DNA from: Hyphomonadaceae bacterium BRH_c29
Lineage (GTDB): Bacteria > Pseudomonadota > Alphaproteobacteria > Caulobacterales > Hyphomonadaceae
Assembly: GCA_000961695.1 (NCBI GenBank)
Contig: LADW01000094.1
Location: 1 to 59,016 of the forward strand
Length of the DNA: 59,016 nucleotides
Direction of reading: 5' to 3'
Below the pieces are notes generated by a model. The model ran no database searches and was not told the DNA's origin. It saw only the letters and a program-made list of their open reading frames with translations. Every line of letters begins with the position of its first letter. Position 1 is the stretch's first letter. Below are positions 7,982 to 17,373 of this stretch, piece by piece. The position numbers and the translations under genes are program-made.

Positions 7982-8713
7982 TCAGCCCTCAGCCATCAAT
8001 TTTGCATTCGCCTTGGCGGTGCGTCGGTCCCAAATTTCGGCTCGCATCAGCGTTTGCACGAGACCGGCAAAAAGGAACGTGTGGCCGAGGGCGCTGGCGA
8101 GGAGGGGCCAGAGATAGACGGCGGCCATTTTCGGGCCATCAGCCGTCATCACACTCGCATTCTGGTGCAGGGAGGTGAACATCTCGACCGAGAACTTGAT
8201 CAGCGGCACGTTGATCGCGCCCACCATGGCCAGGATCGCTCCGGCGCGGGCGGCCTTCTGGCGCGTATCCATCGAGGCGCGCAGGGCCATGTAGCCAAGG
8301 AAAAGAAAAAACATGAAGAGGACGGACATCATCCGCGCGTCGTCCCATTGCCACCAGGTTCCCCAGGTCGGCTTGCCCCAGATCGAGCCGGTGGCAAGGC
8401 ATATGGCGGTCCAGACAGCGCCCAGCGGGGCGATGGATTTCGCGGCAATGTCGGCCACTTCATGGCGCCAGATGAACCAGACAAAGCTCATGGCAGCCAT
8501 TGCCATATAGCTGGCCATGGCGAGCCAGGCGGCGGGCACGTGGACGAACATCACGCGCATGATGTCGCCGCCCTGATATTCATCTTTCGGAACAATCCAG
8601 AGGCCCTGCCAAAGGCCCCAGCCGATCAGCAGGGCTGCCAGGACGTAACAGACCGGCGCCAGCCAGTTCGACAGGCGCATGAAGCGAAGGGGATTGGCGA
8701 ACCAGGAAAACAT
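7982..8713 (-). CDS. ccmC: Heme lyase/exporter subunit CcmC
   Basis: A 243-residue inner-membrane protein with six hydrophobic segments and the tryptophan-rich heme-handling motif WGTWWQWDDARMMS facing the periplasm, flanked by the conserved histidines VMFVHVPAAW and FTSLHQNASV. CcmC loads heme onto the chaperone CcmE. The same frame is open 43 codons upstream, but that part lies in the ccmB end region and lacks homology features; the ATG at 8713 (MFSWFANP) gives the standard length. Third gene of ccmABCDG. Confidence 0.95.
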   Translation of the reverse strand: MFSWFANPLRFMRLSNWLAPVCYVLAALLIGWGLWQGLWIVPKDEYQGGDIMRVMFVHVPAAWLAMASYMAMAAMSFVWFIWRHEVADIAAKSIAPLGAVWTAICLATGSIWGKPTWGTWWQWDDARMMSVLFMFFLFLGYMALRASMDTRQKAARAGAILAMVGAINVPLIKFSVEMFTSLHQNASVMTADGPKMAAVYLWPLLASALGHTFLFAGLVQTLMRAEIWDRRTAKANAKLMAEG

Positions 8714-8732
8714 GAGATTTCGTACCTTTCCG

Positions 8733-9398
8733 TCAGTCTGCCGCCAAGCGCAGCGCTGCAGCCATGGCAAAGGGTGCCACCGCCAGAGCAAACAGGGTAG
8801 AGGCCGCCAGGAAAAGGGGCGCACTGTCACTGCCGGGGGCATCTGTCATGGCAAGCGCTCCGAAAATTGCCGTTGGCACATAAAGGGGCAAGGCAATCAG
8901 ACTGATCAACAGGCCGCCGCGTCGCACCGTGGCGGAAAGCGCAGCCCCGACGCCGCCCCAGAAGTAGAAGGCCAGCCCGCCCAGCCCGTAGAGTGCGGCA
9001 TTGCGCAGCAGGTCAGCTGAGGCCTCCGCCTGGAACATCAGGGCAAGGAGCGGGGAAATGAGGGCCAGCGGCAGGCCTGCGGCCAGCCAATGTGCGAATG
9101 TCTTGGCCCCTGCGATGGCCGAGGCCGGAGCGCCCGTTTGCAGCCAGAGGTCCAGCGCGCCGTCCTCCGTATCCGCCTGGAAGATGCGTTCCAGCGTCAC
9201 GAGGCTGGAGAGCGCCAGGGCGACCCAGAGGATGCCCGGGCCGACAGCCCGCAACGTGGCGGGGTCCGTTCCGATGCCGAGGGGGACCAGAACGGCCGCG
9301 CCGGCAAAAAAACCCAGTGGCAACAGCGCGCCTGCGCCGCCAGCCCAGGCCTCGCCGAGTGCTTGCCGGAAGGCCGAGAAGATGGGGGCTGGGCTCAC
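8733..9398 (-). CDS. ccmB: Heme exporter permease CcmB
   Basis: A 221-residue polytopic membrane protein of the CcmB family, with about six hydrophobic segments and the family pattern LERIFQADTEDGALDLWL in its first cytoplasmic loop. It forms the membrane part of the CcmAB ABC complex that drives release of heme-loaded CcmE. Its start overlaps the ccmA stop by 4 bases (ATGA). Confidence 0.94.
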   Translation of the reverse strand: MSPAPIFSAFRQALGEAWAGGAGALLPLGFFAGAAVLVPLGIGTDPATLRAVGPGILWVALALSSLVTLERIFQADTEDGALDLWLQTGAPASAIAGAKTFAHWLAAGLPLALISPLLALMFQAEASADLLRNAALYGLGGLAFYFWGGVGAALSATVRRGGLLISLIALPLYVPTAIFGALAMTDAPGSDSAPLFLAASTLFALAVAPFAMAAALRLAAD

Positions 9399-9979
9399 AG
9401 CACGACCTCATTCGCCGGAACGAAGCCGGATTCGCCGTGAATGGCCGCAATAATGCCGCCGCCATTACTTAGGTGATGATCAATCAGTTCCAGAACCAGC
9501 GCCCGGCCTTCGGAATCAAGCGCGGTATAGGGCTCGTCCAGCAGCCAGATGGGCCGGTCTTCCAGCAGAAGGCGGCCAAGGGCGGTGCGGCGACGCTGAC
9601 CTGCAGACAGGTAGCGCGCGGGCACATCAGCGGGGCGTTTCAGGCTCATCCGGGCCAGCACATCGTCGACATTTACGCTGGAACCCCAGGCTTTTGCCCA
9701 GAGGGCGAGATGGGTGCGCGGCGTTTCGTGGGGCTTCAGCCCTTCGCGGTGGGCGAACCAGTGATGCGCGCCATTCCGGGTGATTTCTCCCGCCTCCGGA
9801 CGGGTCAGGCCGGCCAGGATACGCAGCAATGTCGTCTTCCCGGCGCCATTCGAGCCGCGCAGGACGACGCTCTGGCCTGCCTCAACGGACAGGCCGATGC
9901 CTGTAAACAGGACACGTTCGCCTCGAATCATGCCGAGGCCGCTGGCTGAGAGGAGGGGGCTGGCCACGCCGGTCAGCAC
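9395..9979 (-). CDS. ccmA: Heme exporter ATP-binding protein CcmA
   Basis: A 194-residue ABC ATPase with Walker A GSNGAGKTT (42-50), the signature YLSAGQRRR, Walker B IWLLDEP and an H-loop histidine near IAAIHGE. It is short, as usual for CcmA. It heads the ccmABCDG operon and lies divergent from acnA, with a shared 227-base intergenic region. ATP hydrolysis powers the CcmABCD heme-chaperone step of cytochrome c biogenesis. Confidence 0.94.
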   Translation of the reverse strand: MLTGVASPLLSASGLGMIRGERVLFTGIGLSVEAGQSVVLRGSNGAGKTTLLRILAGLTRPEAGEITRNGAHHWFAHREGLKPHETPRTHLALWAKAWGSSVNVDDVLARMSLKRPADVPARYLSAGQRRRTALGRLLLEDRPIWLLDEPYTALDSEGRALVLELIDHHLSNGGGIIAAIHGESGFVPANEVVL

Positions 9980-10109
9980 GCATTCCTGCGCCGAAATCGG
10001 CGCAAAAGCGGTTGATATGACGCGAACCGGGACATCAGGATCTCCTACAAGCCTGTTTGCAGGCCCGTTTTATCCGCTCAGGCGCTGCAGGATAGTCCCT
10101 TTGTCCTGA

Positions 10110-10138
10110 TTGCGTCGGCGGCCACAGCCTTATATGAG
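10110..10138 (+). promoter_or_regulatory. Possible acnA promoter
   Basis: TTGCGT (10110-10115), a 17-base spacer and TATGAG (10133-10138) lie about 70 bases before the acnA start. The match is moderate and assigned by eye; TATATG two bases earlier is an alternative -10 with a short spacer. Confidence 0.3.
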
Positions 10139-10206
10139 ACGGGCACGCGCTGCCCCCTTCCGCCGGGCAGCCCCGGATTCACACCAAGACGCGAGGTTGC
10201 CCTCTT

Positions 10207-12894
10207 ATGCCGTCCCTCGACAGCTTTAATTCGAAACGCACTCTGACTGCCGCTGGCAAGACCTATTCCTATTACTCGATCGAGGCAGCTGCCGCGAACG
10301 GGCTGGGCGATGTCTCCCGCTTGCCGGCATCGCTGAAAGTCCTCCTGGAAAACATGCTGCGCTTCGAGGACGGCAAGACGGTCACCAAGGCCGACATCAT
10401 CGCCTTCAAGAACTGGCTCGACAGCCGCGGCAAGGACGATCACGAGATCGCCTACCGTCCGGCCCGCGTGCTGATGCAGGACTTCACCGGCGTTCCGGCT
10501 GTGGTTGACCTTGCCGCCATGCGCGACGCCGCCAAGAAGCTCGGCGCTCCGGCAGATGCGATCAACCCGCAGGTCCCGGTTGACCTCGTCATCGACCACT
10601 CGGTCATGGTCGACAGCTTCGCAGGTCCGAACAGCTTCACCAAGAACGTCGAGATCGAATACCAGCGTAACCAGGAGCGCTACGAGTTCCTGCGCTGGGG
10701 CTCCACCGCGTTCAAGAATTTCCGCGTTGTGCCCCCGGGCACCGGCATCTGCCACCAGGTGAACCTCGAATATCTCGGCCAGACAGTCTGGACGAAAGAA
10801 GAGGGCGGCGAGACTTTTGCCTATCCGGATACCTGCGTCGGCACCGACTCGCACACGACCATGATCAACGGCTTGTCGGTTCTCGGCTGGGGCGTTGGCG
10901 GGATCGAAGCTGAAGCTGCCATGCTCGGCCAGCCGGTCTCCATGCTGATCCCGGAAGTCATCGGCTTCCGCCTCGACGGCAAGATGGCTGAAGGCGCAAC
11001 CGCGACGGACCTCGTTCTGACGGTCGTGCAGATGCTCCGCAAGAAGGGCGTCGTCGGCAAGTTCGTTGAGTTCTACGGCCCGGGCCTCTCGAACCTGACG
11101 CTGGAAGACCAGGCCACGATCTCCAACATGGCTCCGGAATATGGCGCGACCTGCGGCTTCTTCCCGGTCGACCAGGATACGATCAAATACCTCACCAATA
11201 CCGGCCGCGACGCTGACCGCGTTGCGCTGGTCGAAGCCTATGCCAAGGCACAAGGCTACTGGCGTCCGGAACAGGCCGAGCCGATCTTCACCGACACGCT
11301 GGAACTCGACCTCGGCGCAGTTGTGCCGTCGATCTCCGGCCCGAAACGCCCGCAGGACCGCGTGCTCCTGTGCGAAGGCGACACGGCTTTCGCAGACGCC
11401 ATGGCGAAGGAATTCGGCAAGGCATCGGATGCCGCTGAGCCGATCTCCGTGGACGGTGCAGACTATACTGTCACCCACGGCGACGTGTTCATCGCCGCCA
11501 TCACGTCCTGCACCAACACGTCGAACCCATCCGTTCTGATCGCAGCCGGCCTTGTGGCCAGGAAGGCCCGCGCACTGGGCCTGACCCGGAAGCCCTGGGT
11601 GAAGACCTCGCTGGCGCCCGGATCGCAGGTCGTGACCGACTATCTGGACAAGGCTGGCTTGTCCGAAGATCTGGACGCGCTGGGCTTCAACCTGGTCGGC
11701 TATGGTTGCACCACCTGTATCGGGAACTCCGGTCCGCTGGATGCGCCGCTCGCCAAGGCGATTGCAGACGGCGACCTCGTCTCCTGCTCGGTTCTCTCGG
11801 GTAACCGCAACTTCGAAGGCCGGATCGGTCCGGACATCAAGGCGAACTATCTCGCCTCGCCGCCGCTGGTTGTGGCCTACGCGATTGCCGGTTCGCTGCG
11901 CATCAACCTGAGCACCGACGCCATCGGCAAGGACAAGGATGGCAAAGACGTCTTCCTGAAAGACATCTGGCCAAGCTCGCACGAGATTGCCGAGATCATG
12001 GCCAAAGCCGTGACCCCGGAAATGTTCGCTGAGCGCTATTCCGACGTCTTCAAAGGCGACGAGCACTGGCAGGGCATCGAAGTTTCGGGTGGCCAGACCT
12101 ATAGCTGGCCGCCGGGATCGACCTATGTTCAGAACCCGCCTTATTTCGAAGGCATGAGCCTGGATGTCGACGCCCCGACCGATGTCGAGAACGCCCGCGT
12201 TCTGGCCGTGTTTGGCGACTCGATCACGACCGACCACATCTCCCCGGCCGGTTCGATCAAGGCGTCCAGCCCGGCTGGCGTCTACCTGCAGGCACACCAG
12301 GTCTCGCCGCTGGACTTCAACTCCTACGGCTCGCGCCGTGGCAATCATGAAGTCATGATGCGTGGCACGTTCGCCAATATCCGCATCAAGAACCAGATGG
12401 TGCCGGGCGTCGAAGGCGGCGTGACGGTCCATTATCCGGATGGCGAGCAGATGGCGATCTATGATGCCGCCATGAAATATGAGGCCGAGGGCACGCCGTT
12501 GGTGATCTTCGCGGGCGACCTCTATGGTAACGGTTCGTCACGCGACTGGGCTGCAAAAGGCACCGTTCTGCTCGGCGTGCGCGCCGTGATCGCCGGCAGC
12601 TTTGAGCGGATCCACCGCTCGAACCTGATCGGCATGGGCGTCCTGCCGCTGGAATTTGCCGAAGGGGAGAGCGCCGCGACGCTCGGCCTGACCGGCAAGG
12701 AGCAGGTGACGATCAAAGGCATCAACGAGATCAAGCCGCGCCAGGCCGTGGAAGTGCAGATCACGCGCGAAGACGGCACGAGCTTCACCGCCAACACGGT
12801 GGTGCGCATCGATACCGAGAACGAGCTGGATTACTACCGCAATGGCGGCATCCTGCACTATGTGTTGCGGAATCTGGCGCGCGGCGACGCCTGA
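10207..12894 (+). CDS. acnA: Aconitate hydratase AcnA
   Basis: An 895-residue aconitase of the AcnA/IRP type. The [4Fe-4S] cluster ligands are visible: Cys435 in SCTNTSNP, and Cys501 and Cys504 in GCTTCIGNSG. The swivel domain with YGSRRGNHEVMMRG and GDLYGNGSSRDWAAKG is complete at the C-terminus. The enzyme interconverts citrate and isocitrate in the TCA and glyoxylate cycles, and AcnA-type enzymes can act as RNA-binding regulators when the cluster is lost. It is monocistronic by appearance, ending in a clear intrinsic terminator at 12921. Confidence 0.97.
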   Translation: MPSLDSFNSKRTLTAAGKTYSYYSIEAAAANGLGDVSRLPASLKVLLENMLRFEDGKTVTKADIIAFKNWLDSRGKDDHEIAYRPARVLMQDFTGVPAVVDLAAMRDAAKKLGAPADAINPQVPVDLVIDHSVMVDSFAGPNSFTKNVEIEYQRNQERYEFLRWGSTAFKNFRVVPPGTGICHQVNLEYLGQTVWTKEEGGETFAYPDTCVGTDSHTTMINGLSVLGWGVGGIEAEAAMLGQPVSMLIPEVIGFRLDGKMAEGATATDLVLTVVQMLRKKGVVGKFVEFYGPGLSNLTLEDQATISNMAPEYGATCGFFPVDQDTIKYLTNTGRDADRVALVEAYAKAQGYWRPEQAEPIFTDTLELDLGAVVPSISGPKRPQDRVLLCEGDTAFADAMAKEFGKASDAAEPISVDGADYTVTHGDVFIAAITSCTNTSNPSVLIAAGLVARKARALGLTRKPWVKTSLAPGSQVVTDYLDKAGLSEDLDALGFNLVGYGCTTCIGNSGPLDAPLAKAIADGDLVSCSVLSGNRNFEGRIGPDIKANYLASPPLVVAYAIAGSLRINLSTDAIGKDKDGKDVFLKDIWPSSHEIAEIMAKAVTPEMFAERYSDVFKGDEHWQGIEVSGGQTYSWPPGSTYVQNPPYFEGMSLDVDAPTDVENARVLAVFGDSITTDHISPAGSIKASSPAGVYLQAHQVSPLDFNSYGSRRGNHEVMMRGTFANIRIKNQMVPGVEGGVTVHYPDGEQMAIYDAAMKYEAEGTPLVIFAGDLYGNGSSRDWAAKGTVLLGVRAVIAGSFERIHRSNLIGMGVLPLEFAEGESAATLGLTGKEQVTIKGINEIKPRQAVEVQITREDGTSFTANTVVRIDTENELDYYRNGGILHYVLRNLARGDA

Positions 12895-12920
12895 GGCGCC
12901 GTTTAGAGACCTTAGAAGAA

Positions 12921-12951
12921 CCCCCGCAGCCCGGCGCTGTGGGGGTTTTTT
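12921..12951 (+). terminator. Intrinsic terminator after acnA
   Basis: A 9-base-pair stem (CCCCCGCAG with CTGTGGGGG, one G-U pair) and a short loop are followed by TTTTTT. It lies 27 bases past the acnA stop and before the DUF1223 gene. Confidence 0.85.
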
Positions 12952-13011
12952 GCAGCCCTCACACCGCTGTGATTGTATTGTGTGGACAAGGCTGATCTAT
13001 ACAGAAGCTCC

Positions 13012-13677
13012 ATGAAACGCCTGCTTGCAGCCCTTTTTGTCCTGTCACCGTTTGCCGCACCTGTGGCCACGGCGGAGTCGCCTGTTCTGGTCGAGCTGTT
13101 TGCTTCGCAGAATTGCCGGGCCTGTCCTTCGGCACACAAGACCCTCAAAAAGGTGGAGGAGGCGCGCGACGACGTGCTGATCCTGACCTGGTCGGTCGAT
13201 TACTGGGACTATCTCGGCAAAAAGGACCCCATGGCGATGGGCGAGTCCAAGGAACGCCAGCGCGGCTATGTCGACCGGTTCAAGCTGCGCGGACCTTACA
13301 CGCCGCAGACGGTCTATAATGGCACCGAGCAATGCCCCGGGAACAAGCCTGGCAAGGTCGATTCTTCGATCTCGAAGGCAAAACAGGAACCGCAGAAGAA
13401 TGTGCGTCTCGTCCGCAAGTCAGACGACACAATTGAACTCTCCGGCACGACGACCGGCCTGACCGATATCTGGTATGTCGATTATCTGGACGGCGACGAC
13501 AACACGACCGACATGATCCATCCGGTGACGCGTGTAACGGCCCTCGGTCCGTGGCTCGGTGGTCGCACGCAGATCACGTTGCCACCCTGTCAGGCTCATT
13601 GTGCCGTGATTGTTCAGGAAGCCGGCTTCGGCACGGTCTTCGCCACACTGCCGCTGGACGCGCCCGAAGCGCGTTAA
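13012..13677 (+). CDS. Secreted DUF1223 thioredoxin-like protein
   Basis: A 221-residue protein with a cleavable signal peptide (about the first 21 residues, ending in VATA) and a DUF1223 domain: VELFASQNCRACPS with Cys35 and Cys38, SVDYWDYLGKKDP and YTPQTVYNG. The fold is thioredoxin-like and the CxxC lies at the usual active site, so a periplasmic thiol-redox role is plausible but unproven. The ATG at 13012 gives a clean signal peptide; an in-frame GTG/ATG 13 codons earlier does not. DUF1223 genes next to acnA are common in alphaproteobacteria. Confidence 0.88.
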   Translation: MKRLLAALFVLSPFAAPVATAESPVLVELFASQNCRACPSAHKTLKKVEEARDDVLILTWSVDYWDYLGKKDPMAMGESKERQRGYVDRFKLRGPYTPQTVYNGTEQCPGNKPGKVDSSISKAKQEPQKNVRLVRKSDDTIELSGTTTGLTDIWYVDYLDGDDNTTDMIHPVTRVTALGPWLGGRTQITLPPCQAHCAVIVQEAGFGTVFATLPLDAPEAR

Positions 13678-14718
13678 TCAGGGCGTTTCCGGTATAGCGA
13701 TTTCAGGTGGCCGGACAATCGATCCCACGGTCGGCGTGAAATCATTCCAGTCATATTCGGACAATTCGAACGCCCAGCCGGTCGCCTTTTCGTTGATCGT
13801 GCTGCCGCGATGGGCGCCTTCGCCTGCCTCCACCGCGCGCAGGGTGACGAAAAAGCCGTCCGGTTCGCGATAGGGAAGTACTTCCACTTCCAGCCCGTCA
13901 TGCGTCTCGGTGATGTGGCGCCCGACCGGCTTGGTCGACAGATCCGCTGCCGGTTTCACGCCGATTGGCTGGAACCGTGTCAGCGCCAGCGCCGGGGTGG
14001 AGGCGGCAATTCGGCTGATCAGGCGGAAGTCCTGATAGGGTGGCCCCGGACGGAAGCTGCGCTCGCTCGTGCCCACAGAGCGTTGTAAGTAAAGGCTTTC
14101 GCCATAGCGGTCGAAGATGCGCACGGCGGAGACGGCATCGGGGCTGACTTCAAGGATATTCAGATCAAGCCAGGCATCGCGATTGTAGAGGGGCGGCAGA
14201 TCGCCTGTGACCTGATAGGCCTGCATTTCGTCCGGGCGGCGGGCGTAGAGGTGCTCGCCTTTGCGCCCTGTTATGACCGCAGCGGTGATCCTGCCGGTGT
14301 CATCCGCGATCTCAACAAGGGCGCCTGTGCCCCCTTTGTGCGGGTCACCGAGACCGACCCGGTTCAGTTTGTCGGGGTCACGCGTGCGCGCTTCGCCCCA
14401 AGTCAGCTCGCTGAGGCCGGTAGCGAGATCGGCCAGCCGGTCGGCGCGGACCGGATAGCCATGCGTGCCTTCCAGCGTCCAGCCATCCTTGCCGTTGAGC
14501 AGGCGATAGGATTCGTCGGCCAGCGTCACCCGGATTTCCGCGGCATCGGCGCGGATGGCAGCGAACCCCGGCAAGACCGGCTGTCCGGCCCGTCCATCCT
14601 GAGCCGGGCCATTATTGAAATCGATATGCGCCACCACCGCCATCAGCGTCAGGGCGACGGTAATCGCGGCCAGGATCTTCAGGCGCGTGTCGCGCAGGCG
14701 GGCGCGGACGTCGGTCAT
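13678..14718 (-). CDS. DUF4340 domain protein of ABC operon
   Basis: A 346-residue protein with one N-terminal membrane helix (about 14-31) and a large predicted periplasmic region of beta-rich DUF4340 repeats (for example ESYRLLNGKDGWTLEG). It is the last gene of a four-gene operon behind a GldG-like protein, whose stop its start overlaps by 4 bases. DUF4340 proteins recur next to GldA/F/G-type ABC transporters, where they are presumed extracytoplasmic partners; the molecular role is unknown. Its stop abuts the convergent DUF1223 stop. Confidence 0.85.
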   Translation of the reverse strand: MTDVRARLRDTRLKILAAITVALTLMAVVAHIDFNNGPAQDGRAGQPVLPGFAAIRADAAEIRVTLADESYRLLNGKDGWTLEGTHGYPVRADRLADLATGLSELTWGEARTRDPDKLNRVGLGDPHKGGTGALVEIADDTGRITAAVITGRKGEHLYARRPDEMQAYQVTGDLPPLYNRDAWLDLNILEVSPDAVSAVRIFDRYGESLYLQRSVGTSERSFRPGPPYQDFRLISRIAASTPALALTRFQPIGVKPAADLSTKPVGRHITETHDGLEVEVLPYREPDGFFVTLRAVEAGEGAHRGSTINEKATGWAFELSEYDWNDFTPTVGSIVRPPEIAIPETP

Positions 14719-16613
14719 GCATCCCTCCGCGCGCGGATCTGCTGCCGGCGCCAGACGAGAAGACCAGCCAGCGCGATCAGGATCGGCCCGCCCCAGATAT
14801 TGATGGCTTTCAGCGTGGCTTCCATCCGGTCGATATCATGGCGGTAGTCCCGCTCAATGGTGCGGAGTTCGCCGCGCAGGGACACGATCCGGGTTCGCAG
14901 GCCAGACAGCTCGGTGCGCTCTTCGTCGGTGAGGTCAGCCTCGGCGTCGCCCTGGAAGAAGCCGTCGGTCGATCCGATGGCCTGCAGCTCTTCCATCCGG
15001 CTCTGTGCTTCCTTGAGGCTGGCTTCCAGTTCGGCCTGCTGGCGGAAATAGATCGCTTCTGCCGAAGATCGCATCTTGTCGATCCGGGTCATGGGGCGAA
15101 GGCTCGCCGCACGTGAGCGGAGCCGCGACAGCTCACCGCCGCCTGCAAGCGCGTCGAGCGCGTTCAGCACCAGCGCGCCATTGTCGGCCACCACGATGTT
15201 ACGACCAGGCACGATGTAGAAATCGTCGGCGATGAAGTCGACGTCAGCGATGAAGACAAGCTCCGCATCGGTTTCACTGGCGGAGATGTGCGGCGGTGCA
15301 TTGGCGGCATCCGCGCGGGCAAGCTCGGCCATGACCGGATCGGAGGGCTCCTCCAGCGCGGGTGCGCCGGCAGGGAAGGCCGTCGTCAGGTGGCCGGACA
15401 GCCGACCCGCCAGAACGAGCGGTCCCGGCTGGGTCTGATAGGATTTCAGCGTGTCCGACGGCGTCATGTCCCGCACCGCGCGGTCTGCATCGATATAAGA
15501 GGGGCTGGGGCCGGTCTCGATCAGGGGAGAGAAGGTGATGCCCGTGGGAAGGTCAGACACGACCAGCGCGCCGGGCGCCCCGAAATTCACCGCGCGGCTG
15601 AGATCAGCGGTGATCAGGTCGTCCTGGTTCATGTCGCCAGCAGGCGCTGCGATGAAGAGGGGGTGCGCCTGTTCCTCGACGCGGCCATCGCCAAGATTGA
15701 CCGGCACGGGCAGCGCGCCGGCGGCGTCAGCCACGGCATCCCGCGACAGGGAAACGCCCCAGGCTTTGCCAAGCAGGCCGAGGTCGGATTGGGCTTCCGC
15801 TGAAGACATGTCGAACATGCCCTGGCCGACGGCCGTCTTGGCTGCGGGATCAACCAGGAAGACGGCGCGGCCCTTGCGCAGCACGAACTGGTCGATCAGC
15901 CATTCCTGTCTTGCTGAAAGAGCGGGCGGGTGCGCAACGAGCAACACGTCGAGATCCTGTGGGATCGACTGGAACTGGTCACTGATGGGGACAATTTCGA
16001 AGGAACGGGAAATGTCCTGCAGCAGCGTATAGCCACCTTCACCGCCCGGCGCGGACATGCCCGGCAGCGTGGTGAGGATGCCGACGCGCGGCGGGTCCGG
16101 ATCATCGAGCCGGGCGACCATGCGGGTCAGGTCGTATTCCAGCGAGACTTCGCGTTCCGGCGCGAGGAAGGGGATGACGCGCTGGTCGTCGATCGTGTTG
16201 TGGCCGATGACGCCGAAATAGAGCGGGTCGTCACCATTGGTATCAATCGCGGTGATACCGGCTGCCAGCGCTTCGTCTTCTGCCGGAGAGAATGGGGTGG
16301 GGTCGATCTCGCGTACGCGGACCCGTCCGCCGGATTGGGATTCGTAGGCCTGCAGCAATTCGCGTACTCGCGCGGCATAGGCCCGGACGGCGGGATAGTC
16401 CTGTCCGACGCTGCGGGAATAGACGAGCGTGATGTCCACCGGCTCGGCAATGTCAGACAGCGTGTGCCGGGTCGCCTTCGACAGCGAGTAGAGATGGTTC
16501 TCGGTGAAATCGATCTGCGCGCCGGTCAGGACTTTTTGCGCAAGCAGGTTTCCCGCCACGAAAATGACGGAGACGAGCGCCGTTGCGGCGATGAGGTAAT
16601 GCCGTGATTTCAT
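14715..16613 (-). CDS. GldG-like extracytoplasmic ABC component
   Basis: A 632-residue protein with an N-terminal membrane anchor (about 7-24) and a C-terminal helix (about 605-622). Between them lies a large periplasmic GldG/IFT52-like region (TENHLYSLSKATRHTLSDIAEPV at its start), a coiled-coil stretch near 520-600, and a short Arg-rich end. The ATG at 16613 follows the permease stop by one base; 39 more codons upstream overlap the permease and are excluded. In Bacteroidetes GldG works with GldA and GldF in gliding motility, but in Proteobacteria such sets are uncharacterised exporters. No gliding is implied here. Confidence 0.85.
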   Translation of the reverse strand: MKSRHYLIAATALVSVIFVAGNLLAQKVLTGAQIDFTENHLYSLSKATRHTLSDIAEPVDITLVYSRSVGQDYPAVRAYAARVRELLQAYESQSGGRVRVREIDPTPFSPAEDEALAAGITAIDTNGDDPLYFGVIGHNTIDDQRVIPFLAPEREVSLEYDLTRMVARLDDPDPPRVGILTTLPGMSAPGGEGGYTLLQDISRSFEIVPISDQFQSIPQDLDVLLVAHPPALSARQEWLIDQFVLRKGRAVFLVDPAAKTAVGQGMFDMSSAEAQSDLGLLGKAWGVSLSRDAVADAAGALPVPVNLGDGRVEEQAHPLFIAAPAGDMNQDDLITADLSRAVNFGAPGALVVSDLPTGITFSPLIETGPSPSYIDADRAVRDMTPSDTLKSYQTQPGPLVLAGRLSGHLTTAFPAGAPALEEPSDPVMAELARADAANAPPHISASETDAELVFIADVDFIADDFYIVPGRNIVVADNGALVLNALDALAGGGELSRLRSRAASLRPMTRIDKMRSSAEAIYFRQQAELEASLKEAQSRMEELQAIGSTDGFFQGDAEADLTDEERTELSGLRTRIVSLRGELRTIERDYRHDIDRMEATLKAINIWGGPILIALAGLLVWRRQQIRARRDA

Positions 16614-16614
16614 C

Positions 16615-17373
16615 TCAGCCAAGCCTCTGACGCGCGGCCCAGAGGCCATTGAGAATGGCCCAGAAGCTGGTGAAGCCGAGGAAGAACACGACAGACCTGA
16701 GTTCCAGCACGCCGCGCTGGGCGCCTTCAAATTGCGTCAGGAACGAGAACTGCGCCACGAGGTCAGCGAAGCCTGTTCCGAAGATGGATTTGACCGTCGA
16801 GAGCACCAGCGGCCAGCCGGCTGCCGTGAAGGCGAAGGCGATCAGAACACTGATCACGAAGGCCGTCACCTGGCTGCCGGTCAGGGCCGAGACGGCGGCG
16901 CCGATGGAAAGGTATGCGCCTGCCATCAGGAAGCTGACCAGATAGGTGAGCGCGATGGCGGCATTGTCCGGGGAGCCGAGGTAATTCACCGTGATCCACA
17001 TCGGGAAGGTCAGCAGCAGGCCAACGCCGGCCACCGTCCAGGCCGAGCAGAGCTTGCCCAGAACAAGGCCCGGCATGCCAAGGGGCAGGGAGAGCAGCAG
17101 CTCATCCGTACCGGCGCCTCTTTCGTCCGCCCAGAGACGCATGGCCAGCGCAGGCAGGAAGATCATGTAGAGCCAGGGATGCCAGACAAAGAAAGTGGCA
17201 AGGTCAGCCGAGCCCGCGCCGAAGAAGTTGCCCGCTTCCCAGGTGAACACGCCGAGCGCGAGCAGGAAGACGGCCAGGAAGACATAGGCCATGGGCGTGG
17301 CGAAATAGGCGCCGAGTTCGCGCCGGTAGGTCGCGCTGAAGCCGCCCATCTGCTGGCGTAAAAGATCCATCAT
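16615..17373 (-). CDS. ABC-2 type permease (GldF-like)
   Basis: A 252-residue membrane protein with six hydrophobic segments of the ABC-2 family: YRRELGAYFATPMAYVFLAVF first, then LPALAMRLWADERGAGTDELLLSLP, the characteristic cytoplasmic coupling region. The start is set at 17373, where ATGA overlaps the ATPase stop; a longer upstream frame lies inside the ATPase gene. It pairs with the ATPase at 17370-18101 and the GldG-like protein downstream. Confidence 0.9.
   Translation of the reverse strand: MMDLLRQQMGGFSATYRRELGAYFATPMAYVFLAVFLLALGVFTWEAGNFFGAGSADLATFFVWHPWLYMIFLPALAMRLWADERGAGTDELLLSLPLGMPGLVLGKLCSAWTVAGVGLLLTFPMWITVNYLGSPDNAAIALTYLVSFLMAGAYLSIGAAVSALTGSQVTAFVISVLIAFAFTAAGWPLVLSTVKSIFGTGFADLVAQFSFLTQFEGAQRGVLELRSVVFFLGFTSFWAILNGLWAARQRLG

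Noticed and set aside
10051..10066. Short GCCTG/CAGGC hairpin with a T-rich flank in the ccmA-acnA gap
   Set aside because: Only 5 base pairs, and no upstream gene on the plus strand needs a terminator there.
10078..12432. Long open frame (784 codons) on the minus strand across acnA
   Set aside because: It is antisense to a clearly functional acnA and its translation is Arg/Asp/His-rich with no domain; it reflects GC-rich codon bias.
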